Assembly: GCF_000787375.1 (NCBI RefSeq) | Contig: NZ_JRJU01000006.1 | Location: 1-64,000 of the forward strand | From: Halalkalibacter okhensis | Lineage (GTDB): Bacteria; Bacillota; Bacilli; Bacillales; Bacillaceae_D | Direction of reading: 5' to 3' | Length of the DNA: 64,000 bases | Shown: piece by piece, positions 54,768 to 64,000 of the stretch | Numbering within the stretch: the stretch's first letter is position 1 | Layout: each line of letters opens with the position of its first letter | The notes under the pieces: generated by a model | What the model was told of the DNA's origin: nothing | Database searches by the model: none | What the model saw: the letters and a program-made list of their open reading frames with translations, nothing else | Translations under genes and position numbers: made by a program

Positions 54768-55697
54768 CTAAAAGATACTTAAATGATGCTTGGCCGATAA
54801 TAGCTCTAAAAGTTTCATCCCTGCTATACTATTGCCTTTTTCATCAAGCGCTGGTCCGTAAATACCAATGCCAATCCCACCTGGTACTGCTCCAACAATC
54901 CCACCAGATACTCCGCTTTTTGCTGGAATCCCCACACGAATAGCAAATTCACCAGAAGCATTATACATTCCACACGTAACCATAAATGTTTTGACTAAGC
55001 GTGCGATCTCAAATGGGATAATAGAATAGCTTTTTTGTGGATGTTCCCCTTGTTGCGCTAAAGAATAGCCTATTTTCGCTAAATCTTCACAATTAACTTC
55101 GATTGCACATTGCTTCGTATAGAAGTCTAGTAACACGTCTATATCTCCAGAAATGACCCCATGCTGCTTCATAAAGTATGATAGTGATCTGTTTAAGTCA
55201 GCTGTCTCAAATTCAGATTTTGCCACTTCTTGATTATACGTAATTAAACTGTTTCCACTTAATTCTCTAACAAATTGAATAAGCCTCTCCAACTTCTCTT
55301 CATTACTGCTCCCTTTTATTAAAGAGCTTACGGCAAGAGCACCTGCATTAATCATGGGGTTTAATGGCTTTGATGGAATATGTGATTCTAATTTTGCAAT
55401 GGAATTAAACGGATCTCCAGTCGGCTCCATCCCTACCTTACTAAATACGACATCTTCACCATGGTCCATTAATGCTAAGGCTAGTGTTAGAACTTTCGAA
55501 ATGCTTTGTAATGTGAATAATTTATGATGTTCTCCTTCGCTGAAGCATGTCTTATTCCCATCAAAAATCGCTATACCAACATCATTGGGATCAGCTTTAG
55601 ATAGAGCTGGAATATAATCGGCAACTTTGCCGTTTTTCGTGTAACCCTTCACTTTTTTAATCATTTCTGTTAAATCTTTACCATAATGACAAACCAC
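54768..55697 (-). CDS. glsA: Glutaminase (GlsA family, YlaM position)
   Basis: This serine-dependent beta-lactamase-like glutaminase hydrolyses glutamine to glutamate and ammonia. The nucleophile motif is S-I-S-K in [16 protein letters not shown] (about 62-77). Further family blocks are [29 protein letters not shown], and [16 protein letters not shown]. The start is GTG at 55697 with GAGGTGGG 7-8 nt upstream, giving 309 aa, the length of B. subtilis YlaM; an upstream GTG four codons earlier overlaps that site. Confidence 0.93.
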   Translation of the reverse strand: MVCHYGKDLTEMIKKVKGYTKNGKVADYIPALSKADPNDVGIAIFDGNKTCFSEGEHHKLFTLQSISKVLTLALALMDHGEDVVFSKVGMEPTGDPFNSIAKLESHIPSKPLNPMINAGALAVSSLIKGSSNEEKLERLIQFVRELSGNSLITYNQEVAKSEFETADLNRSLSYFMKQHGVISGDIDVLLDFYTKQCAIEVNCEDLAKIGYSLAQQGEHPQKSYSIIPFEIARLVKTFMVTCGMYNASGEFAIRVGIPAKSGVSGGIVGAVPGGIGIGIYGPALDEKGNSIAGMKLLELLSAKHHLSIF

Positions 55698-55921
55698 TAA
55701 AAATCCCACCTCACTTGAATAAGTATGTACTTCATATCCTTTACCAAAAGTGACAAAAACATTGAAACACTTTATACTTTAAGGAGTTGTACAAAATTAA
55801 GTTTTGAGAACTTTAAACATTAGAGAAAAGTCGCTCCATTAATAGAATACTTTACTAAAAAATCTAACATGCGGCTTTACACTAACAAAGTTCCAAGATG
55901 TTTCTTATAGGAGGGGACACG

Positions 55922-56437
55922 ATGCAAGAGTTTGTTTTTTTCATTGAGGGAGACGTTGGCCACCCATTAACGATCGACCCTACTGTATGGATCTTTGATG
56001 AACGAAAAGTAGATCTTGATACATATTTTGAGGACCTAAAAACAAAGGATGATGAGGAAACGGCTTACAAAAAAGCAATTTCAGCTCAATGGGATAAGGA
56101 AATAACTGAAGGCTCCACACCACCACGCCCTAATACTAACGGTAATGAAATCAAGTACGAAAAACAAAAATTAATAAATGGTTCTTTTGGTATGCCTCTC
56201 AAACCTTTTCTAGTAAACGCAGAACCACTAGAGAAGGTAACCAATGTGGAAATTACCGAAGAAAACGGCACCCGTCATGTCATATCATTCGCAGATGCCT
56301 TATCAGGTATTGTTGGGTTCTCACATATTGGACAACCACTAAGAAAAGATGGACCTATCCATTTTTACTTTGGAGATGGATCTAATCGAACAGATCCGAT
56401 TAAAAATGTATGTAAATTCACACTCTACAAAGGGTGA
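55922..56437 (+). CDS. Conserved Bacillus protein at YlaL position
   Basis: This 171-aa protein begins MQEFVFFIEGDVGHPLTIDP and has the conserved-looking block TVWIFDERKVDLDTYF. The C-terminal part is beta-rich. Relatives in Bacillus are sometimes labelled peptidyl-prolyl isomerase, but I see no FKBP, cyclophilin or parvulin motif, so I leave it as unknown. The ATG at 55922 has AGGAGGGG upstream. There is no signal peptide or membrane segment. It is single on the plus strand between glsA and ylaK, ending at a bidirectional terminator. Confidence 0.72.
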   Translation: MQEFVFFIEGDVGHPLTIDPTVWIFDERKVDLDTYFEDLKTKDDEETAYKKAISAQWDKEITEGSTPPRPNTNGNEIKYEKQKLINGSFGMPLKPFLVNAEPLEKVTNVEITEENGTRHVISFADALSGIVGFSHIGQPLRKDGPIHFYFGDGSNRTDPIKNVCKFTLYKG

Positions 56438-56442
56438 CTCCC

Positions 56443-56485
56443 AAAATCGCACTGCAGTTGCAAATAGCCACTGCAGTGCGATTTT
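56443..56485. terminator. Bidirectional 16-bp perfect-stem terminator
   Basis: Arms 56443-56458 and 56470-56485 pair perfectly around an 11-nt loop, with T-run on the plus side, between convergent genes. Confidence 0.88.
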
Positions 56486-56504
56486 TTAAAGAATAATGGT
56501 TAGT

Positions 56505-57836
56505 CTACAGTAAATCAGCTGCTAATTGTGCTAACCCTGAGCGTTCACCTTTGACTAATTTGACATGTCCACTAGCTGTTTGGTCTTTAAATTTTTCTAC
56601 AACATAGGTAAGACCATTATTATATTCATCTAAATAAGGATGATCAATTTGTTGGGGATCTCCCATCAATACAATTTTACTTCTTTCACCTACACGAGTT
56701 AAAATCGTCTTCACCTCATGCTTTGTAAGATTTTGTGCTTCATCAATAATAATAAATTGATCCGGAATGCTCCTACCACGAATATAGGTTAATGCCTCTA
56801 CTTGTATAGAACCCATTCCAGCAAGAATCTGATCGAGTTCACCTGGTTTTTTTGTATCAAACAAAAATTCTAAGTTGTCATAAATCGGTTGCATCCACGG
56901 CCTTAGCTTTTCTTCTTTTTCTCCAGGTAAATATCCAATATCCTTCCCTAGTGGTACAACCGGTCTTGCGACTACAAGCTTTTTATACTTCCCTAGGTCT
57001 TCTGTTTGCATGAGCCCAGCGGCAAGTGACAATAACGTCTTACCAGTACCAGCCTTCCCTATCATTGTTACTAAACTAATATCGTCTCTTAATAAGAGTT
57101 CAAAAGCCATCCTCTGTTGGACATTTCTGGCTCGTATCCCCCAAACATGATCGGGTTCACTAATAAAAGGCTTTACTTTTTTCCCATCTGGTTCTACTTT
57201 ACCTAAAGCTGAACTAGAACTACCTAATGCATCCTTCATTATTATAAATTGGTGAGGATAAAAAGGGTGTTTTGTTAACTCGGAAATAGCAATCTCACCA
57301 TTTGTATAAAACCTCTTCATAACATCGGCATCGACAAAGATCTCAACATAACCTGGATACACATGATCAAATTCCACAACACGATCACTTAAAAAGTCTT
57401 CAGCCGGTAATCCTAATGCATCTGCTTTCACCCTGACTAATGCATCTTTACTAACTAAAATAACATCTCTCCCGTCCAGTCGCTCTTGCTCTTCAAGCAT
57501 TAAATTTAGCGCCACAGCAATAATTCGATTATCATTTGTCATTTCTGCAAAAGAATCTTTCAATCGCAAAAATGATCGGTGATTTAATTCAACTCTTAAT
57601 TTACCTCCTGATTCGATCGGGACCCCTTCATGCAGTTTTCCCATTCCCCTAAGATTATCTATTAACTTTGAAAATTGTCGTGCGTTTCTACCAATCTCGT
57701 CCATATAGCGTTTCTTCGAGTCAACCTCTTCTAATACAACTGCTGGTATCACTACTTCGTTATCTTGAAATGAAAAAATGGAGTAAGGATCCTGTAAGAG
57801 TACGTTCGTGTCCAATACGTAGATTTTTTTCAACAT
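56505..57836 (-). CDS. ylaK: PIN-PhoH ATPase/ribonuclease YlaK (PhoH2)
   Basis: This 443-aa protein fuses an N-terminal PIN nuclease domain (about 1-145; first catalytic Asp9 in YVLDTNVLLQDP, further acids in NDNRIIAVAL and LVSKDALVR) to a C-terminal PhoH ATPase with Walker A G-K-A-G-T-G-K-T (260-267) and Walker B IIIDEAQNL. PhoH2 proteins are RNA helicase-ribonucleases in other bacteria. The ATG at 57836 has AGGAGGCGG upstream. A TTGTTC-N16-TAGTAT sequence upstream is a weak promoter candidate. Confidence 0.94.
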   Translation of the reverse strand: MLKKIYVLDTNVLLQDPYSIFSFQDNEVVIPAVVLEEVDSKKRYMDEIGRNARQFSKLIDNLRGMGKLHEGVPIESGGKLRVELNHRSFLRLKDSFAEMTNDNRIIAVALNLMLEEQERLDGRDVILVSKDALVRVKADALGLPAEDFLSDRVVEFDHVYPGYVEIFVDADVMKRFYTNGEIAISELTKHPFYPHQFIIMKDALGSSSSALGKVEPDGKKVKPFISEPDHVWGIRARNVQQRMAFELLLRDDISLVTMIGKAGTGKTLLSLAAGLMQTEDLGKYKKLVVARPVVPLGKDIGYLPGEKEEKLRPWMQPIYDNLEFLFDTKKPGELDQILAGMGSIQVEALTYIRGRSIPDQFIIIDEAQNLTKHEVKTILTRVGERSKIVLMGDPQQIDHPYLDEYNNGLTYVVEKFKDQTASGHVKLVKGERSGLAQLAADLL

Positions 57837-58010
57837 TCCGCCTCCTGACTAAAGAATCGTTTATCAACTCATACTATTAAGTTATGCAAATTGAACAAGA
57901 CGGTCCATAACTTCAAACCAATTGTTCAATAATTATCTTCTTACTATGAATGTATGTTCAAGCTATCAAACTTAGACGAAGGAATCACAAACAAAACGTA
58001 GTTATCATAA

Positions 58011-58053
58011 AAAAATCCAAATAACGGACTTAAGTAGTCACGATTATTTGGAT
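58011..58053 (-). terminator. Terminator after the FMN-binding protein gene
   Basis: A 10-bp ATCCAAATAA stem (58015-58024 with 58044-58053) and an inner GACT/AGTC pairing are followed on the minus strand by seven U residues. Confidence 0.8.
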
Positions 58054-58060
58054 ATAGTAG

Positions 58061-58519
58061 TCATTCAGTTTTCTTTAGTACTTCCATAACTTGACGATCT
58101 AATTTAGCAGCAGCTTCTGCATCATATGTCTTTTCATAAGAAGGCGTCATTGTCATTTTTGCCCCATAAAACATCACATCACGCACCTCTTTAACATCCA
58201 ATTCGATTAAAGACAGCTTTAAAGGTAGTTGCTCAATTCGTTCTGTTACAACTCGAGCAGAGCCTGTGATCGAATAGGTCGAGCCATTGGCAATCAAGGT
58301 CAAAACCACACCATCATTCGCTTTAATGTTATCAATCATTCGAGAACGATGATCAACTAAAAAACGTACCGTTTGTCCATTTGGAGCATAGATCCATGAA
58401 ATAGCTTTAACATGAGGAATTTTCCTTTCAAAGTCGACCGTTGCAATGGTAACGAAACATTCTTTTTGGAGAAGTGGTAACATTTCTTCCGTTAATGCAT
58501 GTTCAACTTGGTTGGCCAT
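58061..58519 (-). CDS. Pyridoxamine 5'-phosphate oxidase-family FMN-binding protein
   Basis: This 152-aa protein has a split-barrel FMN-binding fold. Visible parts are CFVTIATVDFERKIPHVKAISWI (two strands, about 21-43), VRFLVDHRSRMIDNIKAN (FMN phosphate contacts) and GVVLTLIANGSTYSITGSA. It lacks the signature of true PdxH and is probably a general FMN or F420-type reductase or heme-binding relative; the substrate is unknown. The ATG at 58519 has GGAGGG upstream. Confidence 0.82.
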   Translation of the reverse strand: MANQVEHALTEEMLPLLQKECFVTIATVDFERKIPHVKAISWIYAPNGQTVRFLVDHRSRMIDNIKANDGVVLTLIANGSTYSITGSARVVTERIEQLPLKLSLIELDVKEVRDVMFYGAKMTMTPSYEKTYDAEAAAKLDRQVMEVLKKTE

Positions 58520-58703
58520 CCCTAACCCTCCTTGTGATTTCTACTTACATTTATTACTATCATACCATTATTCTTAAGCAAGTTTGAACGCTTCATTACA
58601 CTTTTTCAAAAAAACTACTTTCATTTTCGAAAACTCGGTTCCATCAAAGATAGCTTTTTTTGTTTTTTTTGTTACAATAAAAGGAGAATGGAGTGATTAG
58701 CAC

Positions 58704-58847
58704 ATGCGAGTGAAATGCGTATTATGTGATAAGATTGATAAATTAGATGATCAATTACCTTTAGCTAAACGCTTACGTAACCGTCCTATCCACACTTATA
58801 TGTGCGACACTTGTTACGAACGCATAAAAGATCGAACCGAGACGTGA
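58704..58847 (+). CDS. ylaI: Small zinc-finger protein YlaI (DUF2197)
   Basis: This 47-aa protein reads MRVKCVLCDKIDKLDD at the start and PIHTYMCDTCYERI later. It has two C-x-x-C knuckles (Cys5/Cys8 and Cys34/Cys37) that should bind one zinc ion. The core LAKRLRNRPIHTYMC fits the DUF2197/YlaI family, though this copy is shorter at the C-terminus than the one I recall for B. subtilis. GGAG lies 10 nt upstream. It is convergent with ylaH. The function is unknown. Confidence 0.85.
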   Translation: MRVKCVLCDKIDKLDDQLPLAKRLRNRPIHTYMCDTCYERIKDRTET

Positions 58848-58882
58848 AAAGCGTCTAGTTCCTTTCAATTAACAGTAGAAAC

Positions 58883-58925
58883 AAAAAAAGAGAGCGAATG
58901 GATGTAATTCCAAACGCTCTCTTTT
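58883..58925. terminator. Bidirectional terminator between ylaI and ylaH
   Basis: An 11-bp perfect stem (58886-58896 with 58915-58925) with A-run on the left and T-run on the right separates convergent genes. Confidence 0.85.
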
Positions 58926-58927
58926 CG

Positions 58928-59248
58928 TTAGGCTTGTTCTTTACGATGCTTATGGAGTCTAAAACGATACATACCGAGAATAAATCCTGAGATAATTAAT
59001 ACCGCAATAATGGGCGCACCGAATGCAAATTCCAAAAACCACATAACAAAGCTACCAACAACTAATAACACATAGACTATTGCTTTTTTGAGAACGGGTA
59101 ACTCTCTTGCAAAGCCTAAGTTAAATACAACTATGGTTAATAAAACGACGACTAGATACGATAAAAAACCATACCATGGATTTTCCGCCGTCATTCGCAT
59201 CATCCATGTTAATGCTTCTATTTCTTCTTCCGTAAACTGGTTGTCCAT
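58928..59248 (-). CDS. ylaH: YlaH-like membrane protein
   Basis: This 106-aa integral membrane protein has three hydrophobic segments (about 23-45, 53-72 and 74-92) after an acidic N-terminus (FTEEEIEALTWMMRM) and ends in a basic tail (YRFRLHKHRKEQ). The function is unknown. It lies 21 nt downstream of typA in one transcript, the conserved ylaG-ylaH order. Confidence 0.9.
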   Translation of the reverse strand: MDNQFTEEEIEALTWMMRMTAENPWYGFLSYLVVVLLTIVVFNLGFARELPVLKKAIVYVLLVVGSFVMWFLEFAFGAPIIAVLIISGFILGMYRFRLHKHRKEQA

Positions 59249-59269
59249 TCGATCACCAACTTTATAATG

Positions 59270-61105
59270 TTACTTCGCCGCAAGCTTTCTACGTTTTTCT
59301 TCACGCTCACGCTCTGATTTCACAAGAATTTTCTTACGAAGTCGGATGGAATCAGGCGTTAATTCGCAGTACTCGTCTTCATTTAAATATTCAAGTGCTT
59401 CTTCTAGTGTCATGATTCTAGGTTTCTTCATTGTTACCGTTGTATCCTTCGTCGCAGAACGAACATTTGTTTGCTGTTTCATTTTTGTTATGTTGACAGC
59501 AAGGTCATTGTCACGAGTATGTTCTCCTACAATTTGACCTTCATATATTTCCGTACCAGGCTCGACAAAAATCGTCCCTCTATCTTCTACTTGCATAATT
59601 CCGTACTGACTAGATTTTCCTGTCTCCATTGAAACAAGAACACCTTGACGACGTCCACCAACTTGTCCAGGAGTAAGCGGTGCATAGCTATCAAACGAGT
59701 GATTAATAATTCCATATCCACGCGTTTGTGAAAGAAACTCTGTTGTGTAACCAATCAAACCACGAGCTGGCACTAAAAACTCTAGACGAACTTGGCCGCT
59801 ACCGTTATTCGTCATATTTAGCATTTCACCTTTACGTTCACCGATTGACTCCATTACAGATCCTGTGTATTCTTCTGGAACATCAATCTGCACTCGTTCC
59901 ATTGGCTCAGATTTCACTCCATCAATTTCACGAATGATTACTTCTGGCTTAGAAACTTGAAGCTCATATCCTTCACGACGCATATTTTCAATAAGAATAG
60001 AAAGGTGAAGCTCACCACGACCAGAAACAACCCAAACATCTGGAGATTCTGTATTTTCAACACGAAGACTTACATCTGTTTCAAGCTCCGACTTCAAACG
60101 CTCTTCAAGTTTACGGCTTGTTACAAATTTCCCTTCACGACCAGCGAATGGACTATTGTTAACTAAGAACGTCATTTGAAGCGTCGGTTCATCAATACGG
60201 AGAATAGGAAGAGCTTCTTGATGTTCAACAGGACAAACTGTTTCACCAACATTAATTTCTTCCATCCCTGAAATCGCAATTAAATCTCCAGCTTTCGCTT
60301 CTTGAATTTCTGTGCGTTTCAATCCTAAAAAGCCGAACATTTTCGTCACACGATAATTTTTAACAGAACCGTCAAGTTTCATTAAAGCTACTTGTTGTCC
60401 TACTTTAATTGTCCCTCTAAACACACGTCCAATCCCAATACGACCAACGTAGTCATTGTAATCAAGCATCGTCACTTGGAACTGAAGAGGCTCATCACTA
60501 TTATCAATCGGTGCTGGGATTGTATCAATAATCGTATCAAACAATGCAGACATGTTGTCATCTTGCTTCTCCGCGTCCATACTTGCTGTACCATTAATAG
60601 CAGAAGCATACACAACCGGGAATTCTAATTGATCTTCATTTGCTCCTAGATCAATAAATAAATCAATGACTTCATCAACTACTTCTGCTGGACGAGCAAA
60701 GTCACGATCGATTTTATTGACAACCACAATAGGCGTAAGGTTTTGTTCTAAAGCTTTTTTTAGAACAAATCGAGTTTGTGGCATACACCCTTCGTATGCA
60801 TCAACAACTAGTAATACACCATCAACCATTTTCATAATACGCTCTACTTCTCCGCCGAAATCAGCGTGTCCTGGCGTATCCATAATATTGATCCGCTTAT
60901 CGTTATAATTAATTGCTGTATTTTTAGCAAGAATTGTAATTCCACGTTCTTTTTCAAGGGCATTAGAATCCATCGCTCGTTCATCGACTTGCTCATTTTC
61001 ACGGAAAGTACCTGATTGTTTTAATAATTGGTCAACTAACGTCGTTTTACCGTGGTCAACGTGAGCAATAATTGCGATGTTACGTATATCATTACGAATT
61101 GTCAT
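59270..61105 (-). CDS. typA: Ribosome-associated GTPase TypA/BipA
   Basis: This translational GTPase related to EF-G binds ribosomes and helps large-subunit assembly at low temperature or under stress. G1 is [15 protein letters not shown] (14-28), the switch region is [10 protein letters not shown]3 is [14 protein letters not shown] and G4 is N-K-I-D. Domain II, an EF-G domain III-like region, domain V (PVFE-type [18 protein letters not shown]) and the TypA-specific C-terminus follow. The length is 611 aa. A candidate extended -10 promoter lies at 61140-61170. Confidence 0.98.
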   Translation of the reverse strand: MTIRNDIRNIAIIAHVDHGKTTLVDQLLKQSGTFRENEQVDERAMDSNALEKERGITILAKNTAINYNDKRINIMDTPGHADFGGEVERIMKMVDGVLLVVDAYEGCMPQTRFVLKKALEQNLTPIVVVNKIDRDFARPAEVVDEVIDLFIDLGANEDQLEFPVVYASAINGTASMDAEKQDDNMSALFDTIIDTIPAPIDNSDEPLQFQVTMLDYNDYVGRIGIGRVFRGTIKVGQQVALMKLDGSVKNYRVTKMFGFLGLKRTEIQEAKAGDLIAISGMEEINVGETVCPVEHQEALPILRIDEPTLQMTFLVNNSPFAGREGKFVTSRKLEERLKSELETDVSLRVENTESPDVWVVSGRGELHLSILIENMRREGYELQVSKPEVIIREIDGVKSEPMERVQIDVPEEYTGSVMESIGERKGEMLNMTNNGSGQVRLEFLVPARGLIGYTTEFLSQTRGYGIINHSFDSYAPLTPGQVGGRRQGVLVSMETGKSSQYGIMQVEDRGTIFVEPGTEIYEGQIVGEHTRDNDLAVNITKMKQQTNVRSATKDTTVTMKKPRIMTLEEALEYLNEDEYCELTPDSIRLRKKILVKSEREREEKRRKLAAK

Positions 61106-61139
61106 TTTTTTCTCTCCTTATTCGTTCATTAACTGTACA

Positions 61140-61170
61140 AGTATATCATAAATTCCATATAAAGAAACAA
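61140..61170 (-). promoter_or_regulatory. Candidate SigA promoter of typA
   Basis: Minus strand TGATATACT (extended -10) with TTGTTT 19 bp upstream. The spacer is long, offset by the extended -10. Confidence 0.5.
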
Positions 61171-61367
61171 TTATCGACAAATACATTGCAGTTCATTCTA
61201 TTTGTTGTATACTCGTTATTATGAACGAATTCGCCTCAGCTAAACAACCTTATTAACACTATCTGTATCATGTTTAACGTATTTGTCACAATGTTGGGGT
61301 TTTTCTTTTTTATAATAAGAGTTACACTTAAGATAAGAGAATGATCTTTTTGAGGGGGATCTCATCA

Positions 61368-61553
61368 ATGAAAAAAGAGAATATACTGTTTTTATTACTT
61401 TCTGCAATCACAGTAATTTGCATAATGAGCATCGGAGTGGCTGTTGCTGAAAGAAGTATTTTAATTGCTGTTCTTGCCATTGCTGGGGTTTTCATCGCTA
61501 CTGGCCTAGGCTTCACACTCCGCAAAAAAGTAAGAGAATCTAGTGAAATGTAA
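61368..61553 (+). CDS. ylaF: Small membrane protein YlaF (DUF5325)
   Basis: This 61-aa protein has two hydrophobic segments (about 5-26 and 28-49, separated by A-E-R-S) and a basic C-terminus (LRKKVRESSEM). It corresponds to YlaF by position and pattern. The ATG at 61368 has AGGGGGAT upstream; the longer ORF has a start without a ribosome site. The function is unknown. It is convergent with ykwC. Confidence 0.85.
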   Translation: MKKENILFLLLSAITVICIMSIGVAVAERSILIAVLAIAGVFIATGLGFTLRKKVRESSEM

Positions 61554-61598
61554 AAAAGCACGCAAAAAGGTTAACATCCAACCTTTTTGCGTGCTTTT
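61554..61598. terminator. Bidirectional 19-bp perfect-stem terminator
   Basis: Arms 61554-61572 and 61580-61598 pair perfectly around a 7-nt loop between ylaF and ykwC. Confidence 0.9.
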
Positions 61599-61603
61599 CC
61601 ATA

Positions 61604-62497
61604 TTATCCTTCTCTTCTTTTAAGGATCGTATTTGTTTTTTCCTCTAACGGACGAACGATTGCACAGACGTCTTGTTCACCGTATTTTTCTTTCGCCTCA
61701 GCTACTTTTTGTTCGCCTAACCTGATTAAATCAAGCGGCATATCCACTTCCTCAGCTAATTGCAAGGCAAGCTTAATGTCTTTATGTAAAAGATTAATAG
61801 AAAAGCGGGGATCAAAGTTTCGATCAAGGATCGCATCAACAGACCAATCCATACTTTTGGAGAACCCTGCACTTCTTTTAATTAGGTCATAAGCTACAGC
61901 CGGATCTACACCTGCTTTTTCGGCCATGATATAGCATTCTGCTAGAGCTGATTGATGTACGCCAATTAACATATTATTAAGCAATTTCACAACCGTTCCA
62001 CTACCAGTTGGCCCAACATGAACAATATATTCACCAAATGCTTTCATCACTGGTAGAGCTCGTTCGTAAGCGTCTTCTTCTCCACCACACATAATGGTTA
62101 ATGTCCCTGCAGAGGCACCCATCGGCCCCCCACTAACAGGTGCGTCAATAAAAGAAGCTCCTTTTTCAGCTAATAGATTAGCTACATGTTCATTTGTTTC
62201 ACGATTCACCGTGGAATGGTCTATAACAATTTTGCCTTCTTTGGCTCCCGCAATTAATCCGTTTTCACCTTCATATACATCAATAATTGTCTGAGGTACC
62301 GGTAAACATGTCATGACCATATCGACTTGCTCCATCAATTCTTTTGGAGTAGCTAGTTCTTTTGCACCAAACGCTACAGCACGATCGATTGGTCCCCTGC
62401 TGCGTCCTACTACATAAGTTTCGTACCCCGAATCAATCAAATGTTTCGTCATTGGTAACCCCATTGTTCCTAATCCGATAAAGCCTACTTTTCTCAT
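61604..62497 (-). CDS. ykwC: NAD(P)-dependent beta-hydroxyacid dehydrogenase (YkwC)
   Basis: This 297-aa enzyme of the 3-hydroxyisobutyrate dehydrogenase/tartronate semialdehyde reductase family has the Rossmann motif KVGFIGLGTMGLPMTKHLI (3-21). The substrate motif is DAPVSGGPMGASAGTLTIM (about 117-135) and the catalytic Lys is in GTVVKLLNNMLIG (about 166-178). The true substrate is unknown. The ATG at 62497 lies 3 nt past the yktC stop, so the two are coupled; GGAG sits inside yktC. B. subtilis has ykwC elsewhere, so this pairing is different. Confidence 0.87.
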   Translation of the reverse strand: MRKVGFIGLGTMGLPMTKHLIDSGYETYVVGRSRGPIDRAVAFGAKELATPKELMEQVDMVMTCLPVPQTIIDVYEGENGLIAGAKEGKIVIDHSTVNRETNEHVANLLAEKGASFIDAPVSGGPMGASAGTLTIMCGGEEDAYERALPVMKAFGEYIVHVGPTGSGTVVKLLNNMLIGVHQSALAECYIMAEKAGVDPAVAYDLIKRSAGFSKSMDWSVDAILDRNFDPRFSINLLHKDIKLALQLAEEVDMPLDLIRLGEQKVAEAKEKYGEQDVCAIVRPLEEKTNTILKRREG

Positions 62498-62500
62498 CAC

Positions 62501-63301
62501 TTATAACTCCTCTCCAACATAAGAAGAAACCATTTCTTTATGTAAACTTGGCTTTCCAACAATAACGGTACTCTTTTGCAAGTAATCTAAATGTTCTCCT
62601 CTAAAGGTAGAAGCCTTGCAACCAACCTCTTCTAATAGAACGATCCCTGCTGCATAATCCCAAGGAGAAAGATTTACACTTATATATCCATCTAATCGAT
62701 CTGCAGCGACATAAGCAATTTCAAGAGCAGCAGAACCATAAGATCGAATACTTCTCACATCACGTACGAGCGCTTTCAAAGGATTTTTATATGGATTTTT
62801 CTCTTGTACTAACCATTTCGCATTTAATCCAATAATGGATTCATGTAAAGGGCGTTCCTTAACAGGTACAAGCTCTTCATTATTCACATAAGCACCATGG
62901 CCTCGTATAGCATGAAATAATTCATCATTCATGACATCATAAATAAGACCAACCATTCCGACCCCATCATGATAGACAGCGACTGAGATGGCAAAATTAT
63001 ATTTTTGATGAACAAAATTCATTGTCCCATCAATCGGGTCAATAATCCAAACCGTTCCATCTAACGAATTAAGTTCTTCTGCAATTCCTTCTTCACCCAA
63101 AAAGTGGTGCTCGGGATAAGTTTGATCAATCTTATGATAAAAGAATGATTCAATTGCTCTGTCAACCTCAGTAACTAAATCATCCGGATTAGACTTGGCT
63201 TCTATATGAATTGGGTTGGCTAGTGATTGTTTAATCAAGCCAGCAGCTTCATATGTCCATGCTTTAGCAACCTTTTCAAGTTCTAACCAGTCGACTGACA
63301 T
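62501..63301 (-). CDS. yktC: Inositol monophosphatase family protein YktC
   Basis: This Mg2+-dependent phosphatase of 266 aa has the FIG-superfamily motifs: LGEEG (about 68-72), WIIDPIDGTMNFVH (about 83-96) and the C-terminal SPWDYAAGIVLLEEVG (about 211-226). It acts on inositol-1-phosphate or related sugar phosphates; B. subtilis YktC has inositol monophosphatase activity. The ATG at 63301 has AGGAGGTC upstream. It lies beside ykzI and yktB as in B. subtilis. Confidence 0.95.
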   Translation of the reverse strand: MSVDWLELEKVAKAWTYEAAGLIKQSLANPIHIEAKSNPDDLVTEVDRAIESFFYHKIDQTYPEHHFLGEEGIAEELNSLDGTVWIIDPIDGTMNFVHQKYNFAISVAVYHDGVGMVGLIYDVMNDELFHAIRGHGAYVNNEELVPVKERPLHESIIGLNAKWLVQEKNPYKNPLKALVRDVRSIRSYGSAALEIAYVAADRLDGYISVNLSPWDYAAGIVLLEEVGCKASTFRGEHLDYLQKSTVIVGKPSLHKEMVSSYVGEEL

Positions 63302-63391
63302 CTACATGACCTCCTAAATGGTACTTCACTTTTCATTTCCATTATGACATACATTTTCCAAATAGAAAAATCGTAACTCTTCTTTAAATGC

Positions 63392-63429
63392 AAAAAAAGA
63401 GAGTAGCTTATTCATTTACAAAGCCACTC
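63392..63429 (-). terminator. Terminator after ykzI
   Basis: A GAGTAGCTT/AAGCCACTC stem (63401-63409 with 63421-63429, one mismatch) and an 11-nt loop are followed on the minus strand by seven U residues. Confidence 0.75.
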
Positions 63430-63448
63430 CCAAGTAATTTTACGCTTA

Positions 63449-63637
63449 CTATACTTCCAACAATATAAGTTCTTGGCGTAATTGTTCAAGTCGTTGTTTC
63501 GTTTGTTTAATTGTAAGTAAATCTTCATTGAGTAAAGCATCATGAAGAGTCGCTAGCTCATAATCAATTTCAAGTCGCAATACCGGAATTCTCATTTCAC
63601 CATCTTCACGAATAAAAGCTTGCACAACTTGTTCCAT
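63449..63637 (-). CDS. ykzI: Small helical protein YkzI
   Basis: This 62-aa protein is mainly two amphipathic helices, with a coiled-coil look at the C-terminus (IKQTKQRLEQLRQELILLE). It matches YkzI by position between yktC and yktB and by size. No function is known. The ATG at 63637 has GAGGAGTG upstream. Confidence 0.78.
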   Translation of the reverse strand: MEQVVQAFIREDGEMRIPVLRLEIDYELATLHDALLNEDLLTIKQTKQRLEQLRQELILLEV

Positions 63638-63875
63638 ACGGCTTCACTCCTCTTTATTTACTTAAAATTCTTGCTTCTTATTAAAACTAAATTTTCTGTT
63701 ATTTAAATTAATTATATTATAGCACATTTACATGTAGAAGAGAATGTAAATTACAAAAAGAATAAAATCTTATTACAGTACTGCTTTTTGACTTTGCTAA
63801 TAACTGCATATCATTCGAGTTTATTAGCTAAGATATGATAAAATACATATATAAATGATAAAGTGAGGTAAAGTT

Positions 63876-64000
63876 ATGAGTTTAAAAGGATTTACAAAGT
63901 CAGATTTTGACGTTTTTCATATCGACGGGCTTGAAGCTAGAATGGAGGCAATTCAGTCACAAATTCAACCAAAGTTTAAAGCTTTTGGCGATATTTTAGC
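63876..64000 (+). CDS. yktB: UPF0637/DUF1054 protein YktB (5' part, runs off window)
   Basis: The first 41 codons read [20 protein letters not shown] and continue open to the window edge. This N-terminus fits the DUF1054 family (YktB), cytosolic proteins of unknown function. GTGAGG lies about 8 nt before the ATG. A TGATAAAAT extended -10-like sequence lies about 40 nt upstream. The rest of the gene is outside the window. Confidence 0.85.
   Translation, partial: MSLKGFTKSDFDVFHIDGLEARMEAIQSQIQPKFKAFGDIL

Overview
This window is chromosomal DNA from a low-GC, spore-forming Firmicute of the Bacillaceae. It carries sigE/spoIIGA, the sporulation paralogues spoVD and spoVE inside the division and cell-wall (dcw) cluster, bacillithiol synthesis (bshC), and the ylb, cta and yla blocks in the mirror image of their Bacillus subtilis order. 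Protein similarity and the insertions that B. subtilis lacks here suggest a more distant, possibly alkaliphilic, Bacillaceae lineage. That placement is inference. I see no rRNA, tRNA, CRISPR array, transposase or prophage.

Layout. (1) 1-21017: the dcw cluster, all on the minus strand. Reading in transcription direction it is mraZ, rsmH, ftsL, pbpB, spoVD, murE, mraY, murD, spoVE, murG, murB, divIB, ylxW, ylxX, sbp, ftsA, ftsZ, then spoIIGA and sigE. It makes lipid II, polymerises septal and spore peptidoglycan, assembles the Z ring, and ends with the protease/pro-sigma pair that starts the mother-cell programme. Hairpins after murD and spoVE, and a sigma-H-type promoter before ftsA, suggest it is read in several segments. 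(2) 21171-33348: bshC, a DUF3397 protein, panE, ylbP, gerR-like, an enoyl-CoA hydratase homologue, rpmF, ylbN, tmcAL, ylbL, ylbK, ylbJ, coaD and rsmD.

(3) 33349-43559: a mosaic in which conserved genes (ylbG, ylbF, ylbE, ylbD, ylbC) alternate with accessory ones. The accessory genes are a YlbA-like protein behind a structured RNA, an MFS exporter with a palindrome in its promoter, a small Cys-tailed protein, UvsE endonuclease, an ATP-grasp ligase, a secreted protein, a YugN-like protein, a lipoprotein and an AI-2E-family transporter. (4) 43599-50484: heme A synthesis and caa3 cytochrome oxidase (ctaB, ctaC, ctaD, ctaE, ctaF, ctaM, and divergent ctaA). A DUF420 CtaM protein stands where B. subtilis has CtaG. 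(5) 50678-64000: pyruvate carboxylase, ylaN, glutaminase, a YlaL-position protein, PIN-PhoH, an FMN-binding protein, ylaI, ylaH, typA, ylaF, ykwC, yktC, ykzI and the start of yktB. The ftsW gene that B. subtilis has between ylaN and pycA is absent.

The least explained signals are non-coding: a 176-bp element with 19-bp terminal inverted repeats between ylbM and ylbL, whose internal tail motif recurs at the window's left edge beside sigE; a multi-hairpin RNA ending in a strong terminator upstream of the YlbA-like gene; and a set of 16-20 bp perfect stem terminators that share a core.
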